The notes below the pieces were generated by a model. The model saw only the letters and a list, made by a program, of their open reading frames with translations. It was not told where the DNA came from and ran no database searches. 64,000 nucleotides of DNA from Nostoc sp. KVJ3 (lineage in GTDB: Bacteria; Cyanobacteriota; Cyanobacteriia; Cyanobacteriales; Nostocaceae): assembly GCF_026127265.1 (NCBI RefSeq), contig NZ_WWFG01000002.1, positions 1,860,001-1,924,000 of the forward strand, read 5' to 3'. Positions within the stretch are counted from its first letter, which is position 1; each line of letters opens with the position of its first letter. A program made the translations under genes and the position numbers. Positions 35,658-44,486 of the stretch are shown here, in pieces.

Positions 35658-36911
35658 CTACTCGCTAGTTGCTGTTTCTAGCCAAACTTCCACATCATCC
35701 GCTAGCAACTTCTGTGCAGCATCCATCATTGATGTTGCTATGTCTTTGAGGTCTTCACGGTTGTTTAAGTAAGTTTTTAAAGCTTCCATTGGGTCGATGC
35801 TGCTACTTGCACTCAATTCAGGAATCCGGGGTCTGGCTAATTGACTGACTAATTCTGCTTGAATGGTGTAGGTATGAGCGGGACTTAAAGCGGTATGTAG
35901 AGAGGAACTATCAATCAAATCCATCTGTTCGGAGCGGAGTTTGTAAATTAGTCGCACTACGGCATCTTGAATATCATACTTAGCGATCGCTTTCATTAAC
36001 ACCCCTTGCGGATCGTCAGCTTTCGAGATATCCACCTCAATGGTGCGGAAAGTCCGAACTGTTAACGGACAAAATTCCCATTCAGCCTTCCCCCGCTCTA
36101 ATTCCAGCATCACATAGCCTTTGTCTTCTTTTTCTTCGCTAAAATCTACCCGCTCAATACTCCCTGGATAAATTACCGGCGGGTTATTAGATTTATTCAG
36201 GTTCTGGTGGCGGTGGACGTGTCCCAACGCTACATAATCAAAACAAGGTCGCGTCAGCAAAGATAGGGGTAGAGTAAAGCCTTTACCCACTGCTAAAAAG
36301 CGTTCTGCGCCCAAGGTAGCATTGTCAGCCATCAAATGAGCCAAAAGAACAGTCGGCACATCAGGGTCAAGACGGCGAATTTCCCCTTCCATAACAACTC
36401 GTAGACGTTCCGTTAACAGTTCGTTGACTTCTGCCAAAGACGAACCTTCTGTTTCTTGGCGAGTCATCAGAGTCGAACGCGTCAGCCAAGGGAGGGTAAT
36501 TACTTGGACTTTGCCATTGCGGGTTTCGATGCAGTGTGTAGTTAATGTATCACCCACAACAAAGCCTGGTACTCCCAAGGTGCGGTAAATATTTAAACTC
36601 GCTCCTCCCTGTCCTTGGGAATGTTGGTCGTGGTTGCCTACCAATAGCACTGTTGGAATATTAGCATCCATGAGACGGCGAAATTGGCTAGCAAAAGCTT
36701 GTTGTACATAAGGCGGTGGTGTCGCATCCGGGAAAGCATCGCCACCAAATATCACCATATCAACAGCGTCTGTCAGCGCTCGGTCAATACATACAGACAA
36801 AGTATTGACAAAATCCTCTAGTCGTGTATTTAATCCCGTTGCCGGATTAATTCGTCCGTGAGAGAAGCCGCTTCCCATGTGGATATCGGAGAGATGGAGG
36901 ATTTTAATCAT
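35658..36911 (-). CDS. sbcD: SbcD-like DNA repair exonuclease (metallophosphoesterase)
   Basis: The 417-residue protein carries all phosphoesterase motifs of SbcD/Mre11: Leu-Ser-Asp-Ile-His near residues 6-10, Phe-Gly-Gly-Asp-Ala near 53, Leu-Val-Gly-Asn-His-Asp-Gln near 90-96, His-Leu near 190 and Gly-His-Val-His near 229. With the SbcC ATPase, SbcD processes hairpins and broken ends. sbcC is not adjacent, so the partner must be encoded elsewhere. It is divergent from the helicase-nuclease gene at 37279. The abundance of long palindromes in this genome gives its hairpin-cleaving activity some relevance, which is inference. Confidence 0.85.
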   Translation of the reverse strand: MIKILHLSDIHMGSGFSHGRINPATGLNTRLEDFVNTLSVCIDRALTDAVDMVIFGGDAFPDATPPPYVQQAFASQFRRLMDANIPTVLLVGNHDQHSQGQGGASLNIYRTLGVPGFVVGDTLTTHCIETRNGKVQVITLPWLTRSTLMTRQETEGSSLAEVNELLTERLRVVMEGEIRRLDPDVPTVLLAHLMADNATLGAERFLAVGKGFTLPLSLLTRPCFDYVALGHVHRHQNLNKSNNPPVIYPGSIERVDFSEEKEDKGYVMLELERGKAEWEFCPLTVRTFRTIEVDISKADDPQGVLMKAIAKYDIQDAVVRLIYKLRSEQMDLIDSSSLHTALSPAHTYTIQAELVSQLARPRIPELSASSSIDPMEALKTYLNNREDLKDIATSMMDAAQKLLADDVEVWLETATSE

Positions 36912-37278
36912 ATTTGTCTTATTTAACTATTATCAGGTTAAATTACCACGCCAATCATACGCTTATAGCAGTCTGCGTTTAAATCAACCATAGCTTAGAA
37001 GCTTTGAGTCGGTACATAGAAAGAAACATAATACCCAGATCCCCGAATTCTTAGAGAAGTCGAGGATCTATCTCCTGAGCATTTTATGTTTAATTATGTT
37101 GACCCACTTACATATAAAGTCGCTACATAGATTGATATTTTTAAAAGTTTTGTCCACTTGAATGAGAACCGCTGTGTCTGCAAATTGTAACAAATGATGT
37201 TTTTTGGAAGAAATATTACTTACAATAAAAGTATTAAAACACAAGCTTATTCTTGTATAATACTTCAATCAAAAGCGA
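36912..37278. promoter_or_regulatory. Promoter region of the helicase-peptidase cassette
   Basis: The divergent spacer holds a degenerate palindromic repeat (37037-37069). A forward -10 element, TTGTATAAT, lies at 37253-37261, 17 bases before the ATG, giving a very short leader. ACAAG (37241-37245) and CTTGT (37252-37256) form a small inverted repeat overlapping the -10 and could be an operator. There is no ribosome-binding site before the ATG at 37279. Confidence 0.6.
37037..37069. repeat. Palindromic repeat, copy 3 (diverged)
   Basis: AGATCCCCGAATTCT pairs imperfectly with AGAAGTCGAGGATCT. This is the same family as 12814-12842 and 16250-16280, with mismatches in the stem. Confidence 0.7.
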
Positions 37279-40200
37279 ATGAGTATCTCGGACACGGCGG
37301 CGATCGAAGAAAAAATCAAGATTTGGAAGAAAAGACTTGCTGGCGACTCAAACAGCAATCCTCTAATTGATTTCCGCAAAAATAAAAAACCCGTAATTGA
37401 TATTCTTACAAGCTCTTCACTTTTGTATAAAAAGCTTGTAGGAGAGGAATCTAGCCCATTTCCGTTTAATGAAATCACAAGCAAGCAGAGTGCTACTGAA
37501 CGGATCAAGCTACTAGATGAACTTCGTAAAGGTGCAAGATCAAGCCTAGAAGAAAAGGGGTTTAATAGTCTCTTTCTAGTTCTTGGTACTTTGATATGGT
37601 TTGATAGTGAAAAACCCCAGGAAAAGTATGTTTCTCCAATCCTACTTATTCCAGTTAGATTGGAAAAGAAAGGTAGAAAGTTACCAGAATTTACGCTATA
37701 CCCTACATATGATGATATTTCTGTTAACTTTATTTTAGTTAATAAGTTAATAGATGAATTTAATATTACGCTACCTAGCAGCGATCGCATTCAAAAATTG
37801 AGCTATGAAAATTTTATAGATGCAGTTAGTAGTGCGATCGCTAAACAACCTCATTGGCAAATAGAAGAAACAGCACACATTACTTTGTTCCAGGATGCTA
37901 AAGCAGCAATGATTCAAGACCTGGAACAAAATCAGGATAAGATAGCTAATCATTCAATACTGCAAGGGCTAGCTTTAAAACGAACACCTGATAATTTTAA
38001 TAAGTTAGCTATTCCTCAAGAGCAAGAACTCGATCAAATCAATCCATCATTAATTTATCAGATACGCGATGCAGACTCCAGCCAGCAAGTAGTTATAGAA
38101 GCTGCAAAGATTGGACTTAGCTGTGTAGTACAGGGGCCTCCTGGTACAGGAAAAAGCCAAACGATTGTAAACATCATCACAGAGTTAATCGGCAAAAACA
38201 AGAAAGTGCTTGTAGTTGCGGAAAAGCAAACTGCTCTAGAAGTTGTCTTTGACAGGCTTAAAAAAAGTAAGTTGGAAGATGCTTGTCTAAATTTACACCA
38301 CCAAGTAACAACAAAATCAAAAGATTTCTTCAATGAACTAGACCAAACTATCACTCAGCTTTCAGAAAGAAACCAAACACAACAGCGAGATTGGGATACA
38401 TTTTTTAAACCTTTAGGTGACTATCGGCAACTTCTCAATGATCATGTAGTAGATCTACATAAACAGGAGCAACCATTAAATAAATCTGCCTTTGACTTGT
38501 ATGGTCAAATTCTCCGGCTCAAACGAGAAGAAACTCCTGTGCTAGAGTTTAATCTTTCTAATCTACAAGATTGGTCGGAAAGCAGATTATTGGAAGCAAA
38601 AATACCACTGGAAAAACTTGGTATATTCGAGGCTATATTTCGGGGAAGGCAAAAAACGATATGGTCAAGTAGTCCATTACAATCTGAATCTTGGTCTTCT
38701 GATATCAATAATTATTTACGTGATAATCTTGACAATCTGAGTGAAGGAATAAAACTTGCTCAAAATACTGTAGCTTCATTGACGCAGCTGCTAAAAATAA
38801 CAGAACCATTGCAAACCTTGTATGATTTGGAACGGTTACAGCCGGAAGTAGCCCATATCTTTGATGCTCCATCAGGAATAGAAAGTTGGTCACTTTCAAA
38901 AGAATTGGCTGAACTAAAAGGTTTGTATTCTGATTTAGAAAAAGAGATTAAATATTACCAATCTATTAATTCTACACTAAATGCTAAGTATGTCCGTGAA
39001 TTTTTAACTTTTGACTTCTTAGAAATTAGGAAACTTTTCGCAAGAAAATTTACAGGTATTTTTCGCTTTATTCAACCAGCTTATTGGCAATGGCGTAATG
39101 CTAAGAGGCGCGAACGTCAACGTCTCATAGCTCTTCGGCAAGAGAAAAATGGAGTTTTTGAGCAAGACTTAATTGCAGATATTGAAAACGCGATTGAGCG
39201 TCAAAATATTTTAAGTATATTAAAAGACCCACAATACCAAGCTCGTACAGCTTTTGGTTCTTCATTTGATGAAGAAATGACGGATTTCCTAGGTATTCAG
39301 CAAGGTCTTGAATGGTTGGAAATACTAAATCAACAGCTCAAACTAGATAAAGAGGCGGTAGCGGCAGTTATTCTCTCAAGAGAACGCTATCAGGATCTAA
39401 GGACATTTTTAGAAAATCTGGAAACATCCTTAGCCAAAATTAAAGAAGGCTTTAAATTCTTAAGAGATAATTTTCCTCAAGAACGGGTAACAGCATTAGG
39501 TGTATTGGAAAAAACACCCTTAAACGAAGTTGAGAATTTCCGACAACAAGGGCATGATGAGATTGATTTATTCCAACAGTGGTTGGACTATCAAGAAATT
39601 GTGCGTCAATTAGAAGTTATTGGAACCAAAGAGTTTTTATATAAGCTACGGGATTCCGACATCAAACCAAATGATTGGTTTCCTGTTTTACAAAAAGGCG
39701 TGTATGAAAATTGGCTGCGACACATACATCATGATAATTATGAGTTGCGAAACTTTAACCAAGATTTGCATGAGCAGAAAATAAATGAATTTTTAGAAAA
39801 AGATAAACAACAGTATGAAGTTGCAATCCAACGTTTGAGACAACTCCATGTCAAACGCTGGCAAGAGTGGTCAACACAGCCGGAAGCAGCGCAACAAGTG
39901 GAGCGACTAAAAAAAGAAAGTAAAAAGCAAAGAGGACAAGAGAAAATTCGTCAATTTATAAAAAATGCTCCTCAACTTATTACTACCCTCAAGCCATGTT
40001 GGCTAATGAGTCCTTTAGGGGTTAGTCAATATATAGATGCTGACGCAGTTGATTTTGATGTTGTTATCTTTGACGAAGCTTCCCAAGTTCGTACTGAAAA
40101 CGCAATATCTTCTATCTTGCGAGCAAAACAGCTAATTGTTGTTGGAGATAACCAGCAGCTACCGCCAACCTCTTACTTTGAAAGTACAGCTTCCGATGAT

Positions 40201-41283
40201 AGCAACGATGAAGAGGAAGAGGTTTATGAAAATTTGCTCGATGAGTGTTCCGCTTTATCAATTATGATACCTCGTACTTTAAGTTGGCATTATCGCAGCC
40301 AAGACGAAAGCCTAATTGCCTTCTCAAACCAAAAGTTTTACAATTCAAAGCTCATTTCTTTCCCCAATCCTATAAAAGATGCTAGTCGAGGTGTGCATTT
40401 CTATTATGTTGAGAAGGGAATATATGATAGTGGAGAAAATATCCGTGAAGCAGAGGAAGTTGCAAAGCTGACAGTGCAGCATTTTCAGGAATTCCCTCAG
40501 CAATCTTTGGGTATTATTACCTCAAGTAAAAAACAGACAAAAGCCATCTGGGAACAACTCAAACAAATAAGTACTGAACATTCAGACATAGAAGAATTTT
40601 GTCAAGATAACTCAGAAAATTTCTTTGTCAAACCAATTGATGAGGTTCAAGGTGATGAGCGAGATGTGATTTTTCTAAGCTTTGGCTTTGGTTTTGATAA
40701 CGAAAACCGGAATAAGTTAAATCATAACTTTGGTTACTTTAGTAAAATCCAACAGGATTTAGGAAGACGAAGATTAAACGTTGCAATAACTCGTGCTAAA
40801 TGTAAGTTTGTTTTAGTTGCCTCAATTAAAGAAGAAAATTTTGACGCGGAAAAAGGTCAACAAGCTGCATTGCTTAAAGAGTATTTTGCATACGTTCAAA
40901 GCTGTGGTCAAAAACTAAATGAAAAGCTTGGTGATGAAGCATCTCACTCCGATTTACCTTTTGAAGAAGATATCTATCAAGTTTTAACAGAAAGGGGATG
41001 TGCAGTTAAGCAACGAGTAGGTCGTTCAGCTTATCCTATTGACCTAGTTGTAATAGATAATTCAAAACCAGAAACAGAGGACTGTCTTTTAGGCATTGTG
41101 TGTGATGGAGTAACTTATAGTCAATATCCTACAGCACGCGATCGCGATCGCCTCCGCCAAGAAGTTCTACAAAAATTAGGCTGGCGCATTTACAGAATTT
41201 GGTCTCGTGAATGGAATCGCAACAGAGAAGGTCAAATAAAACAGCTAATAGAGCATATAGAAAATATACGCAATCAGAAATAA
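37279..41283 (+). CDS. DUF4011-like / superfamily 1 helicase / Vsr-like nuclease
   Basis: This 1334-residue protein has an N-terminal DUF4011-like region (about 10-190). A UPF1-like SF1 helicase follows, split by a long helical insertion (about 390-880). The motifs are Walker A Gly-Pro-Pro-Gly-Thr-Gly-Lys-Ser at 286-293, Walker B Asp-Glu-Ala-Ser at 932-935 with Gly-Asp-Asn-Gln-Gln-Leu-Pro-Pro after it, Gln-Gly-Asp-Glu-Arg-Asp near 1128, and motif VI Asn-Val-Ala-Ile-Thr-Arg-Ala-Lys near 1165. The last 100 residues resemble a Vsr-like PD-(D/E)XK nuclease: Pro-Ile-Asp-Leu near 1253 and Cys-Asp-Gly near 1272. The residue before Cys-Asp-Gly is Val, where I recall Glu in relatives. This architecture occurs in reported antiphage proteins. 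It heads a three-gene cassette. Confidence 0.88.
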   Translation: MSISDTAAIEEKIKIWKKRLAGDSNSNPLIDFRKNKKPVIDILTSSSLLYKKLVGEESSPFPFNEITSKQSATERIKLLDELRKGARSSLEEKGFNSLFLVLGTLIWFDSEKPQEKYVSPILLIPVRLEKKGRKLPEFTLYPTYDDISVNFILVNKLIDEFNITLPSSDRIQKLSYENFIDAVSSAIAKQPHWQIEETAHITLFQDAKAAMIQDLEQNQDKIANHSILQGLALKRTPDNFNKLAIPQEQELDQINPSLIYQIRDADSSQQVVIEAAKIGLSCVVQGPPGTGKSQTIVNIITELIGKNKKVLVVAEKQTALEVVFDRLKKSKLEDACLNLHHQVTTKSKDFFNELDQTITQLSERNQTQQRDWDTFFKPLGDYRQLLNDHVVDLHKQEQPLNKSAFDLYGQILRLKREETPVLEFNLSNLQDWSESRLLEAKIPLEKLGIFEAIFRGRQKTIWSSSPLQSESWSSDINNYLRDNLDNLSEGIKLAQNTVASLTQLLKITEPLQTLYDLERLQPEVAHIFDAPSGIESWSLSKELAELKGLYSDLEKEIKYYQSINSTLNAKYVREFLTFDFLEIRKLFARKFTGIFRFIQPAYWQWRNAKRRERQRLIALRQEKNGVFEQDLIADIENAIERQNILSILKDPQYQARTAFGSSFDEEMTDFLGIQQGLEWLEILNQQLKLDKEAVAAVILSRERYQDLRTFLENLETSLAKIKEGFKFLRDNFPQERVTALGVLEKTPLNEVENFRQQGHDEIDLFQQWLDYQEIVRQLEVIGTKEFLYKLRDSDIKPNDWFPVLQKGVYENWLRHIHHDNYELRNFNQDLHEQKINEFLEKDKQQYEVAIQRLRQLHVKRWQEWSTQPEAAQQVERLKKESKKQRGQEKIRQFIKNAPQLITTLKPCWLMSPLGVSQYIDADAVDFDVVIFDEASQVRTENAISSILRAKQLIVVGDNQQLPPTSYFESTASDDSNDEEEEVYENLLDECSALSIMIPRTLSWHYRSQDESLIAFSNQKFYNSKLISFPNPIKDASRGVHFYYVEKGIYDSGENIREAEEVAKLTVQHFQEFPQQSLGIITSSKKQTKAIWEQLKQISTEHSDIEEFCQDNSENFFVKPIDEVQGDERDVIFLSFGFGFDNENRNKLNHNFGYFSKIQQDLGRRRLNVAITRAKCKFVLVASIKEENFDAEKGQQAALLKEYFAYVQSCGQKLNEKLGDEASHSDLPFEEDIYQVLTERGCAVKQRVGRSAYPIDLVVIDNSKPETEDCLLGIVCDGVTYSQYPTARDRDRLRQEVLQKLGWRIYRIWSREWNRNREGQIKQLIEHIENIRNQK

Positions 41284-41339
41284 ACACAGTTACTAGTGTA
41301 GCTTTATAAACAGAGATTTAAATAAAACTTGGATTGTCT

Positions 41340-43232
41340 ATGGTAGTAGCACTAATTGAAGAACTGTTAACTCAAGTGCAACAGTTGCAATTAATCATGA
41401 TTGCGGTTTCTACTGGAAAGTTGAAAATTCATGAAAAAGAGAAAGAGTATACACTACTTTATAAAAATATTGTTGACCTGATGGAATCTCTTGAAGAGGA
41501 AGGGGTTTACATCGAAAATCCTAATAACTTTAAATCTCTTTCAAATTGGCGCGTTCACTGGTCATCTTTAAAAAGTGGATATGCTTCAAAAGCAGGATAT
41601 ATTCATGAATTATATAGTAGTGTTTTCAATCAAATTAATCTTATTTTGTGCCAGCGTTATATTAAAGATAAATCTCAAGAAGAATTATTTGATGAGTGGC
41701 AAATATCACGATTTGAATATCTAATAGCAAAGATTAAACAGTTAAAGTTAACCATGCTTTCGGTAGCTACTCAAGGACAGCCTGTTGAGTTAGTTAAGTC
41801 TGAAGATGAGGGCTATAAAAAGCTTTATTGGGAGATTAGATTACAAATAAATCTCCTTCGGGAGATAGGTATAGATGCTCCTGAATCCAATCAATTTCAA
41901 TCTCTTTGGCAATGGTATAATTACTGGTCATTTGAGCTAGATAATTCAAAAGCTGTACGGGAAGAATATATCAATAATCTATATGAAACTTTGCTTAAAA
42001 CAATTGAAAAAGCCTTAAAAAGACACTATTTACAAAAAACTTCACTAAAACAGTTTCTTCAGGACTTGAAGCGTCGATTTAATCAGACCACTTATACCCA
42101 AGCTACTACAGAACCTATAATCCTAACTCCATTTTTAAGCAACAATGTGCAAACATCTAAATTCCAATTAGATGAGAGATTTCAGCAACCAACATCGGAA
42201 TCTGTCGCTGATTCATTATCTATTCCAGCTACTCAAACTTTTGAAAATTCGTTATTTACAACTGAAAATTATAGTTTAATTATGACAAATGAGAACGTCA
42301 TGAAGCCGGAAATATTTTTAGAGCAAAATGATGTTGTATATTTAGAGAATAGTCTAGAAAAATTCTTTGCTACGAAGTTTGATAATGCAAGTAGTTGGAG
42401 AAGCATATTTAGCTCATCAGGTGTTGAAGAGTCGTTTATTAGACCTATAATTTTTATTAGCAATCCTGTAGAATTCAGCAACAGAGTAGTAGCAAAATTT
42501 AAAGATTATAAAGTATCTAATCAGCGAATAGATCATCACCCAATGATGAAATTATTACAGTATCTACTAAATCGAAAAGAAAGTTATGAGTTTGAAGATC
42601 AAGATATAGAGTTATTCACTAAATTAGCTGAACGAGGTCGGGAAAATCTCAACGCTTTAAAGGCTCGTAACACTGTTTGTAGGATCGAATCACCCAAAGA
42701 AACAGGTATTGGGACAGGAGTATTAGTAGGTAAAAATCTATTACTAACCTGCAATCACATTTTCAGCAAAACTCAAGTTAGACAAGCTTGGGTACGTTTT
42801 AACTACAATGCTGACAGCCGTCAGTTGGACAATGATTTATTTGAGGTAGATATGACTTTTGTCAGCTATCATAATCGCCCTGACTACGCTTTAGTCAAAA
42901 TAAAAGATAATCCTCAGCAACAAAAAGCTATTTTTATTAATGAAACATCTATATTAGATAACGATCAAGATGTTCGTATTATCCATCATCCCCAAGGAAA
43001 CCCGGTGATAATTTCCGACTTTGGACAAATTACGCAAGTAGGAGAAGATTACATTGACCATAATGTGAAAACTGATGATGGTTCCTCTGGCGCACCAATT
43101 TTTAATCGCCAATGGGAATTGATTGCAATTCATCAAGGAAATCCCGGTATAGGACGTACCGTGATTCCGGGTTCAACGGGAGGTATTCCCATTCGTGCTA
43201 TTTGGAATCAGATTTCACCGCATTTAGGTTGA
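41340..43232 (+). CDS. Trypsin-like peptidase with duplicated N-terminal domain and effector-associated-domain-like segment
   Basis: I start at the ATG at 41340 (630 residues); a TTG two codons upstream is possible. Residues 1-105 and 115-230 are clear tandem copies of one helical domain: both contain a Gln-Leu-x-Leu-x-Met segment, a Leu-Tyr pair, an Asn-Phe- or Gln-Phe-x-Ser-Leu step and an aromatic-rich helix ending in a Tyr-Ile-x-x-Leu-Tyr helix. A low-complexity linker follows. At about 335-455 a segment resembles effector-associated domains (Asn-Ser-Leu-Glu-Lys-Phe-Phe, later His-His-Pro-Met-Met-Lys-Leu-Leu). The C-terminal chymotrypsin-fold peptidase has the triad His473, Asp515 and Ser583 (Asp-Gly-Ser-Ser-Gly-Ala-Pro). 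No signal peptide is present, so it acts in the cytoplasm. It is gene 2 of the cassette, 56 bases after the helicase. Confidence 0.85.
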   Translation: MVVALIEELLTQVQQLQLIMIAVSTGKLKIHEKEKEYTLLYKNIVDLMESLEEEGVYIENPNNFKSLSNWRVHWSSLKSGYASKAGYIHELYSSVFNQINLILCQRYIKDKSQEELFDEWQISRFEYLIAKIKQLKLTMLSVATQGQPVELVKSEDEGYKKLYWEIRLQINLLREIGIDAPESNQFQSLWQWYNYWSFELDNSKAVREEYINNLYETLLKTIEKALKRHYLQKTSLKQFLQDLKRRFNQTTYTQATTEPIILTPFLSNNVQTSKFQLDERFQQPTSESVADSLSIPATQTFENSLFTTENYSLIMTNENVMKPEIFLEQNDVVYLENSLEKFFATKFDNASSWRSIFSSSGVEESFIRPIIFISNPVEFSNRVVAKFKDYKVSNQRIDHHPMMKLLQYLLNRKESYEFEDQDIELFTKLAERGRENLNALKARNTVCRIESPKETGIGTGVLVGKNLLLTCNHIFSKTQVRQAWVRFNYNADSRQLDNDLFEVDMTFVSYHNRPDYALVKIKDNPQQQKAIFINETSILDNDQDVRIIHHPQGNPVIISDFGQITQVGEDYIDHNVKTDDGSSGAPIFNRQWELIAIHQGNPGIGRTVIPGSTGGIPIRAIWNQISPHLG

Positions 43233-43252
43233 TGTAACAGAGGAATAATTTC

Positions 43253-44353
43253 ATGAGCTTTTTCCAGAGTTTATCTGAAACTTTCAGCCGTGAGGCTCCA
43301 AAATATAAAACCCTTTCTCTACCAAAACATCGAGTTGATGTAGACTACGATGAAAAACCCATTATTGCAGGTGAAGCCTATTGTCGTATCTGGCTAGTGG
43401 AGATGCGCTTGGCTAAAGATGTAGAATGGTTCAAGCAAAGATATCCGGTGGTTCATGCTGCTGTCCGCTTCAATCATGGTGGGAAATCCGTAATAATTCC
43501 CTATCTAGCAGCACCTGGACAATTAGAAAAATCAATAGCAGATAATCTGGATAAAGTCATTCAATGCAACTATCCTCTCACATCCTTATTTCCCTTCAAT
43601 GATGGATTAGTCGAGTTACAAACAGGCTTATTTAGCATAGCTAATAATGACTCTATCGGTAAATTTATTAAGACGATGGGCAGATTTTCTGAATTGCTAC
43701 CTGTGCCGGAACTTTCAAGTGTTATAAAGCTAGCAGAACCAATATATCGGGGTATTGAAGATTTACTCGATATTGGTGAGCGTCGCTTAGAACTAGGCTA
43801 CCAACAAACATTTTCTGAAGCTGATGGAGGTGGTAGTAATTCCCTGAAAGCAGGTTATTTTGCCGCAATTTTGGCGCAGGATAACAAGATAAACAGCGAT
43901 AACCTTTGTATTGTGAATGATAGCCTTTGTTTTGGTTCACCTGGCCCAACAAAAACTTTTGAGCGTGATGGCAAACCCCTAGAAGGGTACAGCTATATGC
44001 TGTTTCGTATAGAAAAGCGCAAACAGCAAGATTGGGAGTCATTAAAAACTATAAAAGAGCTAGTTACTCAAGCTCAAAATGCTATTTCTTCAGGAGAATA
44101 TGAGAAAGTAAAGAAATTTCTTTTACCTGCTATTGAAATAGCTATTCTCCAAAGTCCTGATGTAACTAAAGCTGACCGACGCAATATGAGATTAAAAATT
44201 GAAGAGGAATTGAAGGAACTTGGTTTGCAATCTACAAAAATACAAAAGCGATCGCTTTACTCAATTATGCAGCGACCTTTGCCACCGATTGACGCAGTGA
44301 CAGAGGCTGAATTAGCTTCTCTAGAGCAACTTTTCCAGCAAAATGGTCAATAA
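43253..44353 (+). CDS. Unknown protein, third gene of the helicase-peptidase cassette
   Basis: The 366-residue protein follows the peptidase gene after 20 bases, with AGAGGAAT as ribosome site, so it belongs to the same operon. I do not recognise a family. The N-terminal 250 residues look globular and mixed alpha/beta, with a Gly-Gly-Gly-Ser-Asn turn near 197 and a Gly-Ser-Pro-Gly-Pro turn near 227. The part from about 255 to 320 is a charged helical hairpin resembling TPR or helical-repeat pairs, and the tail is acidic. There is no transmembrane segment, signal peptide or nuclease motif. It could be a sensor, adaptor or peptidase substrate in the cassette, which is inference. Confidence 0.8.
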   Translation: MSFFQSLSETFSREAPKYKTLSLPKHRVDVDYDEKPIIAGEAYCRIWLVEMRLAKDVEWFKQRYPVVHAAVRFNHGGKSVIIPYLAAPGQLEKSIADNLDKVIQCNYPLTSLFPFNDGLVELQTGLFSIANNDSIGKFIKTMGRFSELLPVPELSSVIKLAEPIYRGIEDLLDIGERRLELGYQQTFSEADGGGSNSLKAGYFAAILAQDNKINSDNLCIVNDSLCFGSPGPTKTFERDGKPLEGYSYMLFRIEKRKQQDWESLKTIKELVTQAQNAISSGEYEKVKKFLLPAIEIAILQSPDVTKADRRNMRLKIEEELKELGLQSTKIQKRSLYSIMQRPLPPIDAVTEAELASLEQLFQQNGQ

Positions 44354-44389
44354 AGTAGCCTCTAAATTTGTTGTGTAACACTATTATCT

Positions 44390-44485
44390 AACCGCAGAAG
44401 CGCAGAATAAGCAGAGAAGGGGAAGTCGAGGGAAATTCTTATTTTCTACTATTCCCCACTCCCCACTCCCTACTCCCTACTTCCC
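44390..44485. repeat. gaaccgcagag-type repeat followed by CCCCACT heptads
   Basis: AACCGCAGAAGCGCAGAATA at 44390-44409 belongs to the dispersed repeat family. The stretch 44453-44485 is made of CCCCACTC and CCCTACTC heptamers. The block separates the cassette from the convergent cysH gene. Confidence 0.6.
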
Positions 44486-44486
44486 C

